DNA of 6,995 bases from an uncultured Bacteroidia bacterium (GCA_902767355.1 CACXHG010000099.1:1-6995), one strand, 5' to 3'. Shown: positions 1 through 6,775, counted from the stretch's first letter. Numbers and translations: made by a program. Notes: generated by a model from the letters alone, not told the origin.

Positions 1-244
1 GGCGCTCACGATGACGCTCGCCGCGGGCATCGCCGGCATCATTGCAGGGACCTGGGTGCTCATCTTGCTGAACAATCTTATGGGCGGAGGTACCGACGCT
101 CTGATTTCCAGGCCCATGATTCCCCCGGCTTATGCCGCCGCCTCGCTGCTGATCCTGGTCGGCGGCGGTCTGGCTTCGGGTTATATCCCGGCGCGCAAAG
201 CCCTTTCAATAAAAGCCATCGAGGCACTTAGAGACGACAAGTAA
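1..244 (+). CDS. ABC transporter permease, MacB/FtsX type (C-terminal end, 5' partial)
   Basis: This is the last 80 or so residues of a reading frame that is already open at the window edge (codons in phase from base 2). The ATG at 11 is probably internal, because the frame continues upstream of it. Two hydrophobic segments are visible, roughly residues 3-22 and 43-61. The protein ends in the hallmark tail of MacB/FtsX permeases, G-Y-I-P-A-R-K-A followed by I-E-A-L-R (compare PARrAa...PieALR). In the family this region holds the last two transmembrane helices of an inner-membrane mechanotransmission permease, which works with an ABC ATPase, a periplasmic adaptor and TolC. The adaptor gene starts 2 bases after the stop and a TolC-type gene follows, so a tripartite exporter is the natural reading. 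The ATPase and the periplasmic domain would lie upstream. The substrate is unknown. Confidence 0.88.
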   Translation, partial: ALTMTLAAGIAGIIAGTWVLILLNNLMGGGTDALISRPMIPPAYAAASLLILVGGGLASGYIPARKALSIKAIEALRDDK

Positions 245-246
245 GT

Positions 247-1347
247 ATGAAAAAGACATTCAGAATAGTAATTTGGGCGCTGGTCGCCGCATTTGTCCTG
301 CTGACGTTCTATCTTCTCTGGCGCCAGTCCAGGCCGGTTCCGCCGAGCTATGAGTTGCTGACGCCTGCAGAGCGTACCATCAATCAGAGCTCCATCGCCA
401 CCGGGCAGATCCAGCCCCGCCGCATGGTATATGTCAAGCCCCGCATCACCGGCATCCTTTCCCAGATAGATGTCAAGGTGGGGCAGACTGTACACTCCGG
501 CGACGTTATCGCCAGGGTCAGCGTCATCCCCGACATGAATTCCTACAACGAGGCCCTGAGCGCGATGGAGTCTTCGCGCCTGCAGCTGAGTCAGGCGCAG
601 CGGGAATTCGACCGCGACGAATCGCTGTTCGAGAGTGGGGTGATTACCCGGGAGGCCTACGAACAATCCTCCCACGCCCTTTCCCTGGCCAAGGAGAATG
701 CCGCCAAGGCCAAATCCTCTCTGGATATTATCCTGCACGGCACATCCAACCGCAGCGGGTCTGTGAATACCACCATTGTCAAGGCCACTATGAGCGGCAC
801 CGTCATCGACATTCCCTTCAAGCAGGGAGCCTCTGTGGTGAGCACCAGCCCCTACAGCGAGGGCACTACCATCGCCACTATTGCCGATGTTTCAGACATG
901 GTTTTCGACGGTAAGATAGACGAGACTGAAGTCGAGCGCCTTGCCGTAGGCACTCCGGCCATAATCACCGTCGCCTCCGACATGGGCCGCCATATCACCG
1001 GCACGCTCGAAGAGATTTCTTCCATGGGTGTAAAGGAGAACGGCACCGTCATGTTCAGCCTCAAGGCCTCGGTTGACAGCGACGACGGCAGCACCCCGCT
1101 CAGGGCAGGCTACAGCGCCAATGCAGAATTCATCACCGCACAGGCAGAGAATGTCATCTCCATAGAAGAAACGGCCATAGCCTTTGAAGACGGCAAGACC
1201 TATGTGTACAAGCTGGTATCGCAGGACCGCAAGAACCAGCGGTTCGAGCGCATTCCGGTTGTGACAGGCCTGTCGGACGGCATCTATATAGAGTTGAAAG
1301 AGGGCGTCAGCAAAGATATGGTGCTGCGCGGCAACAAATTGAACTAA
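247..1347 (+). CDS. Efflux periplasmic adaptor (HlyD/AcrA/MacA-type membrane fusion protein)
   Basis: A 366-residue protein, normal length for the family. It has an N-terminal membrane anchor (about residues 8-25, after basic K2-K3-R6) and no lipobox cysteine. A biotinyl-lipoyl-like half-motif lies at about 61-91 (V-K-P-R-I-T-G-I-L...V-K-V-G-Q-x-V-x-x-G-D-V-I-A). A helical hairpin at about 97-163 is rich in A, Q, E, S and R, and contains the usual L-F-E-S-G-V-I-T-R-E-A-Y-E turn. The second lipoyl half is at about 176-213 (I-V-K-A-T-M-S-G-T-V), followed by a beta-barrel region at about 218-300 and a membrane-proximal domain to the end. Such adaptors bridge the inner-membrane transporter and the TolC channel in the periplasm. 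The start at 247 lies 2 bases after the permease stop, and its stop lies 5 bases before the channel gene. With a MacB-type permease upstream, a MacA-like role is likeliest. No cargo can be read from the sequence. Confidence 0.93.
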   Translation: MKKTFRIVIWALVAAFVLLTFYLLWRQSRPVPPSYELLTPAERTINQSSIATGQIQPRRMVYVKPRITGILSQIDVKVGQTVHSGDVIARVSVIPDMNSYNEALSAMESSRLQLSQAQREFDRDESLFESGVITREAYEQSSHALSLAKENAAKAKSSLDIILHGTSNRSGSVNTTIVKATMSGTVIDIPFKQGASVVSTSPYSEGTTIATIADVSDMVFDGKIDETEVERLAVGTPAIITVASDMGRHITGTLEEISSMGVKENGTVMFSLKASVDSDDGSTPLRAGYSANAEFITAQAENVISIEETAIAFEDGKTYVYKLVSQDRKNQRFERIPVVTGLSDGIYIELKEGVSKDMVLRGNKLN

Positions 1348-1352
1348 GCGAA

Positions 1353-2657
1353 ATGGCAAAAAGGATATTTCTCGCACTGCTGCTGCTGAATCTGACATCG
1401 ACGGCCTTTGCACAGGCCTGGGATCTGGACTCCTGCGTCAATTATGCCCTCGCTGGCAACGCCGAGGTCCGTCACCGCAAGATGCAGTACGGCATACGGC
1501 AGGAGGAGCTTGCAGAGGCCGCGGCCAGGCGCATCCCCGTGGTAAGCCTCGGGGCCCAGGAACTTCTCCACTCGGGTAACGCCCTGATCATGTACAGCGT
1601 GGACCAGGTCGTGACCATGTCCCTGACCCAGGTCGCCGCAAGCATGGAGATGCCGCTGCTCACAGGCGGCGCCATACCCAATTCCAAGGCGGCAAAAGAG
1701 TATGCGCTCAAGTCTGCTGCGGAAGATATTTCTCTCTCGATGGTCAATACCCGCATACGTGTGGCTGCCGCCTATATGCAGCTGCTTGGCTGCCGCAGCC
1801 AGGAGCAGCTTGCCCTCAGGCGGGCGGAACTTTGCCGGGAGCAGCTGCAGCGGGTCCAGACGCTGGTAGATGAGGGCAGGCGCACGGATGCCGATCTGGC
1901 CGAGGCCCGCGCAGCGCTCAGCCGCGCAGACTATCTGCACACGGCGGCCAAGGGCAATTCTGACATCGCCCGCATCGCGCTGGCCAATCTTATCGGCCTG
2001 GAGGATATCAGCGGCTTCGAAATAAAAGATCTGGAAGAGGGTGTAGAGGATACTCCGGAGGTTTCGCTGCCTTCCCTGCTCGGGGACATAGACGCCTATC
2101 CGGCTGTCAGAAGCGTTCAGTTCAATCTTAAAAGCGCAGAATATCAGCAGAAAGCGGCCAAGGGCGCCCTGCTGCCGCAACTTTCCCTGTTTGCCAATTA
2201 CAATAACTACCTGTATCAGCCCTTCGGCGTGAAAGTGCCCGGAGTGGGTGCGCAACTGCTCCACAACGGCTGGGGCGCGCTTGGGCTCAAGCTGGAGGTT
2301 CCAATCCTCAATGCCGGCCAGAAGATTCAGGTGGACAAGGCCGCCATGGCCCTGGAAGATGCCCGGGTTAACCTGGACGAGACGCGCCGGGAAATCTCGC
2401 GGCAGCTGCGCGAGTCTTATCTGCAGACAGTCTCGGCCCGCGAGCGCTACAATTCTGCCGTGTCGGCAGAGCAGGCGGCCAAAGAGGCCTATGACTATCA
2501 GCAGCGGATGTACGAGGCTGGGCTCTGCACGACCTACGACCTGGGCCAGAGCCGGCTCAACTGGTTTTCTGCCAGCGAAGAGACCGTCCGCTCCAAATAC
2601 GAATACCTGCTTCGCAACAAGATACTCGGCTATTACCGCAACCTACTTCAGAATTGA
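1353..2657 (+). CDS. TolC-family outer membrane efflux protein
   Basis: A 434-residue protein with a clear signal peptide: K3-R4, then a leucine/alanine-rich core and a likely cleavage site after A-F-A (residue 20). The mature protein opens with W-D-L-D-S-C-V-N-Y-A-L-A-x-N, the usual start of the first TolC repeat. Long amphipathic helices with strong A/E/Q/R content surround two stretches likely to be beta strands, including the Y/N/F-rich region around residues 265-300. The second repeat ends with R-M-Y-E-A-G-L-C-T-T-Y-D-L-G-Q-S-R, matching the common 'y..G..t..dll.a...l' helix. Length and the two-repeat structure fit a trimeric outer-membrane channel completing the exporter encoded just upstream. 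The gene sits 5 bases after the adaptor and its stop lies 2 bases before the glycosyltransferase ATG, so export and biosynthesis genes share a transcript. Confidence 0.93.
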   Translation: MAKRIFLALLLLNLTSTAFAQAWDLDSCVNYALAGNAEVRHRKMQYGIRQEELAEAAARRIPVVSLGAQELLHSGNALIMYSVDQVVTMSLTQVAASMEMPLLTGGAIPNSKAAKEYALKSAAEDISLSMVNTRIRVAAAYMQLLGCRSQEQLALRRAELCREQLQRVQTLVDEGRRTDADLAEARAALSRADYLHTAAKGNSDIARIALANLIGLEDISGFEIKDLEEGVEDTPEVSLPSLLGDIDAYPAVRSVQFNLKSAEYQQKAAKGALLPQLSLFANYNNYLYQPFGVKVPGVGAQLLHNGWGALGLKLEVPILNAGQKIQVDKAAMALEDARVNLDETRREISRQLRESYLQTVSARERYNSAVSAEQAAKEAYDYQQRMYEAGLCTTYDLGQSRLNWFSASEETVRSKYEYLLRNKILGYYRNLLQN

Positions 2658-2659
2658 TT

Positions 2660-3832
2660 ATGCGCGTTGGTTTATTCACAGATGCTTTTTTCCCTGTCAT
2701 AGACGGTGTGGTCAAGGTGACCGACGCCTATGCGTCACATCTTGCCGGCAAATGCGACGTGACGGTATTTACTCCCTACACGCACCATCTGGAGCCGGGC
2801 TACGACAGCCGCTTCCCCTATAAGGTGGTCCGCTGCAAGTCCATAATGCGCGCCACGGATGCCTATCCGCAGGGTTTTCCGCATTTCGACGCGGACTTTG
2901 TCCGCAGGGTTAAAGAAGCCCGCCTGGACATCATTCACGTGCATAGCGCCTATCCCATGGGCGTGTTTGCCAAAACCTTTTCCCGCAGGCACGATATCCC
3001 GATGGTCGGCACCCTGCACTCCGACTTCAAGCCGGACGTGATAGAGCATGTCGGGAAGCTTGCCGGCGCGGCTGTGCTCAAGATTATGATGGGCGTTTAC
3101 AATTCCTGCGACGAGTGCTGGATTGCAAGCCGTGCGGCAGGGGATATGTTTTGCCGGGAATATGGCCTCAAGGCCCCTTGGCGCGTGATGCCGCTGTCGG
3201 TAGATCACACGCCGGTCAAGGACCGTGCGGCGGCACGTGCCGCGATAGATGCCCTGTACGGCCTTTGTGAAGATGATTTTGTGCTGACCCATGTCGGCAG
3301 GCAGGACCTGCAGAAGCGCGAGGATTTCATCCTGCGCAGCCTCGCCATCCTTAAAGATATGAATGTGGACTTCAAGATGCTGCTCGTAGGCACCGGGGTC
3401 AAGCAGGACTATCTGAAGGGTTTGAGCCATCAGCTGGGCCTCGACCGGAATGTCATATTCTGCGGCCCGATAGGCGACCCTGAGCTGCTGGCAAAGCATT
3501 ATGCGCGCACCGACCTGCTTCTTTTCGCTTCTGTGTCCGATACCTTCGGCCTGGTGAAACTGGAGGCGGCCTGCCAGCAGACTCCGACCCTGTGCACCCG
3601 CGGCAGTCTGGCGGCCGATGGCATGACTGACAATGTGAACGGCTTCACTGAAGAAGATTCCGAAGAAGCCTTTGCAAAACGCATCCGGAGCCTGAAAGAA
3701 AACCCCGACCTGCTGCGCCGCTGCGGCGAGGGGGCGTTCAGGGATTTTTACAGCACCTGGGACAGCCTGGCCGACGATGTTTATGCTAATTACCGGAGAA
3801 TCATAGATAATCATAATAAATCAAGACAATGA
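2660..3832 (+). CDS. Glycosyltransferase family 4 (GT-B fold)
   Basis: A 390-residue cytoplasmic or peripheral-membrane protein of normal GT4 length. The ATG at 2660 is preferred. An in-phase TTG at 2654 would add only two residues, and M-R-V-G-L-F-T-D-A-F-F-P from the ATG is the canonical GT4 beginning. The N-terminal Rossmann half carries the D-G-V acceptor loop (15-17), H-V-H-S (93-96) and T-L-H-S-D-F (118-123). The C-terminal half carries H-V-G-R (211-214) with K219, L-L-V-G-T-G (241-246), and a nucleotide-sugar-binding E-x7-E-type motif at 294-302 in which the first acid is Asp (D294, E302). The family transfers a sugar from a nucleotide donor with retention of configuration. The N-terminal pattern resembles diacylglycerol and phosphatidylinositol glycosyltransferases, so a lipid acceptor is plausible. 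A PIG-L deacetylase two genes later suggests GlcNAc as the sugar (inference). The stop overlaps the next ATG (ATGA at 3829-3832). Confidence 0.92.
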   Translation: MRVGLFTDAFFPVIDGVVKVTDAYASHLAGKCDVTVFTPYTHHLEPGYDSRFPYKVVRCKSIMRATDAYPQGFPHFDADFVRRVKEARLDIIHVHSAYPMGVFAKTFSRRHDIPMVGTLHSDFKPDVIEHVGKLAGAAVLKIMMGVYNSCDECWIASRAAGDMFCREYGLKAPWRVMPLSVDHTPVKDRAAARAAIDALYGLCEDDFVLTHVGRQDLQKREDFILRSLAILKDMNVDFKMLLVGTGVKQDYLKGLSHQLGLDRNVIFCGPIGDPELLAKHYARTDLLLFASVSDTFGLVKLEAACQQTPTLCTRGSLAADGMTDNVNGFTEEDSEEAFAKRIRSLKENPDLLRRCGEGAFRDFYSTWDSLADDVYANYRRIIDNHNKSRQ

Positions 3833-4182
3833 TACGGCTTTTTATTTTGATATTGCTGCAGGCAACGCTTGTGATAGGCTCCGAGTGCTTCCTGAAGGTC
3901 GCCCTGTCCAAAATCGGGGATTTCTCCTGGACCTGGGCGTTTTTCAAAGACGCACTGACTTGCTGGCAGCTGTACGCCGCCGGCATTATGGCCATCACCG
4001 GCGTTGTGGAATGGATGTTTGTGCTCAAGCGTTATGAGCTTTCGCTGGCATATCCCCTGACAGCCATCAGTTTCATTCTCAGCCTCGTGGCCGGTGCCGT
4101 CATATTTCATGAGGTGGTCCCGCCCACAAGATGGATAGGAGTGGTGCTGATAATGGTCGGGGCCTTTTTAGTAGCCCGATAA
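3829..4182 (+). CDS. Small four-helix membrane protein, SMR/EamA (ArnE/ArnF-like) type
   Basis: A 117-residue, strongly hydrophobic protein with four predicted membrane helices, at about residues 3-24, 46-66, 72-95 and 99-116. This is the size and topology of small-multidrug-resistance proteins and of single-domain EamA transporters such as the undecaprenyl-phosphate-aminoarabinose flippase subunits ArnE/ArnF. The segment after helix 2, E-L-S-L-A-Y-P-L-T-A-I-S-F (70-82), and the ending W-I-G-V-V-L-I-M-V-G-A-F-L (102-114) are typical of that group. E19 in the first helix may correspond to the key Glu of SMR proteins, though I cannot confirm the alignment. Members act as dimers. The gene overlaps the glycosyltransferase by 4 bases and lies 9 bases before the deacetylase, so moving a glycolipid intermediate across the inner membrane is a reasonable inference. 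Multidrug efflux is the alternative. Confidence 0.8.
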   Translation: MIRLFILILLQATLVIGSECFLKVALSKIGDFSWTWAFFKDALTCWQLYAAGIMAITGVVEWMFVLKRYELSLAYPLTAISFILSLVAGAVIFHEVVPPTRWIGVVLIMVGAFLVAR

Positions 4183-4191
4183 TCTGTTTTT

Positions 4192-4839
4192 ATGAGTAAA
4201 AGAATTTTAGTTATTTCACCTCACGCAGACGACGAGGTGCTTGGCTGTGGAGGCTATCTCGCTTCGCAGCGTGATCAGGGAAGTGAGATCCACATCGCCT
4301 ACGCCACCATAGGTAATTCAGAGAAATCGCCCAAGGAGCAGGAGAGGATACAGGAGGCCTTGCAGGTATGTAAGAGGCTTCACGCCAGCCACCAGATACT
4401 TCTCGAAAACCGCGACGGCGAACTGGATATGGTCCCGATGCGCTTTTTCGTCTCTTGCTACGATGCAATATTCGACAGTTTCCGCCCGGATGAAGTGTTT
4501 GTCAATTATCCGTCCTGGCACCAGGATCACAAGAAGGTGTATGACTCGGCGATGGCCGCCCTGCGCTTCCGCCAGGGTTTCATGCCGCGCTTTGTCGCCC
4601 TCTATGAATATCCTTTCATACTGAACCAGAACATCCACGTCAGCGGCGGGCTCTGGTATCACGACATCACCGACAGCCTGGACGAAAAGATAGACCTGTT
4701 CAAACTCTACCGCAGCCAGATCAAGAGTTCCCCGTCCCCCCTCAATCCCGACGGGATACGGCAGCTGGCCATGGTCAGGGGCACCGAAAGCGGCGTCAGG
4801 TATGCCGAATTGTTCTACCTGCAAAAGATGATACAATGA
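4192..4839 (+). CDS. PIG-L family zinc-dependent N-deacetylase
   Basis: A 215-residue protein of family-typical length, without a signal peptide or membrane segment, so probably cytoplasmic. The N-terminal strand leads into S-P-H-A-D-D-E-V-L-G-C-G-G (9-21). This is the PIG-L hallmark (AHPDDE type), with H11 and D14 as zinc ligands and D13 as the likely general base. The second signature, W-H-Q-D-H (109-113), supplies the third zinc ligand (H113). All key residues are present, so it should be active. Known members remove acetyl from GlcNAc linked to phosphatidylinositol (PIG-L), inositol (MshB) or malate (BshB). A GT4 enzyme two genes upstream fits the same transfer-then-deacetylate logic. The start at 4192 follows an A/T-rich leader and gives the motif its usual position. 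The stop overlaps the next ATG (ATGA at 4836-4839). The exact substrate is not visible. Confidence 0.92.
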   Translation: MSKRILVISPHADDEVLGCGGYLASQRDQGSEIHIAYATIGNSEKSPKEQERIQEALQVCKRLHASHQILLENRDGELDMVPMRFFVSCYDAIFDSFRPDEVFVNYPSWHQDHKKVYDSAMAALRFRQGFMPRFVALYEYPFILNQNIHVSGGLWYHDITDSLDEKIDLFKLYRSQIKSSPSPLNPDGIRQLAMVRGTESGVRYAELFYLQKMIQ

Positions 4840-5723
4840 ATTATCTCGTTTTTGAAGCAGGCGGCCGCGCCGGTCTTTCGGCGGAATTGTTTTTTCTCAA
4901 CCGCTCCCTGCCCGACGACGGCAACCGCCTGATCATGGCGGACATGGACCCGACCTACAGGCTTTGCCCTGCCGGGCGGGACGTGGTGCGCACGGGCGAG
5001 GACGAGGCGCTGGCCATGATAGCCGCGCAGCCTCAAGATTGCTGCGTTTTCCCGGCAGACGAGCTTGCCCGTCAGGCCAAGAGCGCGGTCTTCGATCTGG
5101 CCGCCCGCGATAAAATGGTGGCGGTGGAACAATGGTTCTACAACAAGCGCCGGATGAACGAGACCCTGGGGCGCATCACAGACGGCTGCACCATAAAGGT
5201 GCCGGAAACCTTCTCGCTGGACGACGTGTTCATGCGGCCCAATACCATGTCGGCAGGCAGCCACGGCGTCGGCCGGCTGGAGAATACCTGCATCACCCGC
5301 TATGTGCAGATAGCGCACGAATATGTGGTCGATGTCGACTATACCGGCGATGAGCCCAGGATATTTGCCCGCGAAGTCCGTATCAAGAACGGCTACGACA
5401 AGTACCTGCGCTTTTTGGCAGCCGGCAGCCGCGTCAGCTGCGCGGCGGGCGAATTCGTGCGTGCCATCCGCCGCGCAGAGCCCTTGCCGGCCACGGGCGT
5501 TTTCCATATCCAGCTCATAGAGAATCCCGCCGGCGACATTTATTTTGTGGAATATTCCAAGCGCATTTCCGGTACATCCATAGTGAACCTGTACCGGGGT
5601 TTCAATCCCTTCGATTCCTTTGCCGGGGTCGAGACCAAGGTCTGGCTCGGACGCAGCGTCCAGGAAGAGACCTGGTACCGCTACGAAGACTTGCTGCTCA
5701 ATCTTTATAAGACCCGTCCATGA
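4836..5723 (+). CDS. ATP-grasp domain protein, probable carboxylate-amine ligase
   Basis: A 295-residue soluble protein. The first 95 or so residues form a pre-ATP-grasp Rossmann-like domain (M-N-Y-L-V-F-E-A-G-G-R; F-P-A-D-E at 72-76). Residues 100-110, with N103-K104, resemble the 'dK..m...l' entry helix. The ATP-binding lid is R-P-N-T-M-S-A-G-S-H-G-V (134-145, compare KP..gsgS.Gv), followed by H-E-Y-V-V-D-V-D (161-168) in the usual EyxvD position. The metal-binding end is Q-L-I-E-N-P-A-G-D-I-Y-F-V-E (226-239) with S-K-R-I-S-G-T (241-247), matching the carbamoyl-phosphate-synthase-like ending E-x-N-x-R-x-S-G-g except that Ser replaces Asn at 241. Such enzymes activate a carboxylate as acyl phosphate and join it to an amine. 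The PIG-L product directly upstream would provide a free amine (inference). The protein is somewhat short for the class. It overlaps the PIG-L and PSD-like genes by ATGA or equivalent 4-base junctions. Confidence 0.83.
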   Translation: MNYLVFEAGGRAGLSAELFFLNRSLPDDGNRLIMADMDPTYRLCPAGRDVVRTGEDEALAMIAAQPQDCCVFPADELARQAKSAVFDLAARDKMVAVEQWFYNKRRMNETLGRITDGCTIKVPETFSLDDVFMRPNTMSAGSHGVGRLENTCITRYVQIAHEYVVDVDYTGDEPRIFAREVRIKNGYDKYLRFLAAGSRVSCAAGEFVRAIRRAEPLPATGVFHIQLIENPAGDIYFVEYSKRISGTSIVNLYRGFNPFDSFAGVETKVWLGRSVQEETWYRYEDLLLNLYKTRP

Positions 5724-6775
5724 GAGTTTTCAACCTGATCCGCTATATAGTGGCCCTGGGGCTGCTCGTCGCCTGCTTTTTCCTGCCGCCAGTGCTGGCC
5801 GTTATCGCCATCCTGGTGCTGCTCTATGCCAACAACTGCCTGGACGACATGGTCTTCTACCAGGGCAGCAAGGCCATAGACCGCAGCGGATACTCCGGCG
5901 GAGTGGCATGCCCGGTGAACGGGGTAGTCACCTGCATGGAGAAAGATGTGCCCCTGATGACGCACATACGCAAGTGCGACTATCTGGAAGAGGGCATACT
6001 GCTGGAGCTGGACAGAGAGGCGGCTTCCGACAGCGACAAACTCTATAACCACATCACCATCTTCCTGAACAAGTTCAACTGCCATGCTGTGACCAATATC
6101 GGCTCGGAGATTGTGCGCGAGTTGTTCTACAACAAGGAAGGGGAGCTGATCTCGATGGTAGAAGAAGGGGAGATGACCACAAAAATCGACGGTCGTTTCC
6201 TGAACAACTCCTTTATCCGCACCGAATATGAGGGCGGCGTCGTGTGTGTCTATACCCTGGACAAGTATGTGTCCAAAATGATAGCCGCGCCCAAGCGCGA
6301 GCTGCTCGGGGTGGATTATTTCATCTGCCGCGGCAGCCAGTGCGACGTCTATCTCCCGCAGGGGATGGAGTTCTGTGTGGCCCAAAACCAGATTCTCAGG
6401 AATCTGCAGACCCTGTCGGAAGGCAGCGTCCTGGCCGCCGACATCGATTACTCTTCCCGGGCCGGCTCCCTCATCCGCCAGGATAACTGCTCGCATGCCG
6501 GCCATATCCTGCTCAGCAATCTCAAAAAAACGCTCTCTACCTACAGCTTCCGCCGCCCCATAATCATCGCCCTGCTTCTGGCGGCCCTCTGCGCGGGGTC
6601 TATACCCGCTCTGGGCGTTAATGGCAATCTTTTTGCACTGATAGGCATCGAAGCGCTCACAGGGCTGTTTGCGCTGGACCGCTTCTTCAAGAACCTGCTT
6701 TACGCCGTCTTTAACCTGTGCGGCCTCAAGCCGGCGCTTGCAAAGTTTTATAAACGGTTGCACTACAGATTATGA
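5720..6775 (+). CDS. Membrane-anchored phosphatidylserine decarboxylase-like protein
   Basis: A 351-residue protein. Two closely spaced N-terminal hydrophobic stretches (about 8-22 and 24-37) are followed by a PSD-like domain and a C-terminal membrane segment. The PSD-like signatures in order are: C-P-V-N-G (64-68, where the family has S-P-A-D-G); H-I-T-I-F-L-N-K-F-N-C-H (111-122, compare RISIFMsp.dvH); and R-G-S-Q-C-D-V-Y-L-P (204-213, compare fGSR.d.ylP), with S206 the predicted site of self-cleavage to the pyruvoyl cofactor; then V-L-A-A-D (238-242). The Ser and His are kept but the family Asp is Asn67. Residues about 279-330 add one or two hydrophobic helices that the small bacterial PSDs do not usually have. 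The reaction known for the family is decarboxylation of the serine head group of phosphatidylserine, giving phosphatidylethanolamine. The cluster suggests a different substrate (inference). The start overlaps the ATP-grasp stop (5720-5723). Confidence 0.78.
   Translation: MRVFNLIRYIVALGLLVACFFLPPVLAVIAILVLLYANNCLDDMVFYQGSKAIDRSGYSGGVACPVNGVVTCMEKDVPLMTHIRKCDYLEEGILLELDREAASDSDKLYNHITIFLNKFNCHAVTNIGSEIVRELFYNKEGELISMVEEGEMTTKIDGRFLNNSFIRTEYEGGVVCVYTLDKYVSKMIAAPKRELLGVDYFICRGSQCDVYLPQGMEFCVAQNQILRNLQTLSEGSVLAADIDYSSRAGSLIRQDNCSHAGHILLSNLKKTLSTYSFRRPIIIALLLAALCAGSIPALGVNGNLFALIGIEALTGLFALDRFFKNLLYAVFNLCGLKPALAKFYKRLHYRL

Noticed and set aside
1344..2264. 306-codon open frame on the minus strand opposite the TolC gene
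   Set aside because: It is antisense to a gene with a signal peptide and TolC repeats; no motif or independent start context supports it.
2654..2659. Alternative TTG start for the glycosyltransferase
   Set aside because: It adds only two residues; the ATG at 2660 gives the standard GT4 N-terminus and a normal 2-base gap after the TolC stop.
2248..2823. 191-codon plus-strand frame spanning the TolC/glycosyltransferase junction
   Set aside because: It overlaps two well-supported genes in another phase, and its translation is low-complexity R/S/P/W-rich, as out-of-frame GC-rich sequence usually is.
2735..3814. 359-codon open frame on the minus strand opposite the glycosyltransferase
   Set aside because: It is a shadow of the GT4 gene: the plus-strand protein has all GT4 signatures in order, while the antisense translation has none.
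4192..4839. Assignment of the deacetylase as BshB (bacillithiol synthesis)
   Set aside because: PIG-L motifs alone do not separate BshB from other members, and no BshC-type gene is present in the window.
5705..6763. 352-codon open frame on the minus strand opposite the PSD-like gene
   Set aside because: It is fully antisense to a gene with clear family motifs, its translation shows no recognisable domain, and long antisense frames are expected in GC-rich coding DNA.
5720..6775. Assignment of the decarboxylase-like gene as psd for ordinary phosphatidylethanolamine synthesis
   Set aside because: Not excluded, but Asn at the usual Asp position, the extra C-terminal membrane segment and the neighbours (no PssA seen here) make a confident symbol unsafe.
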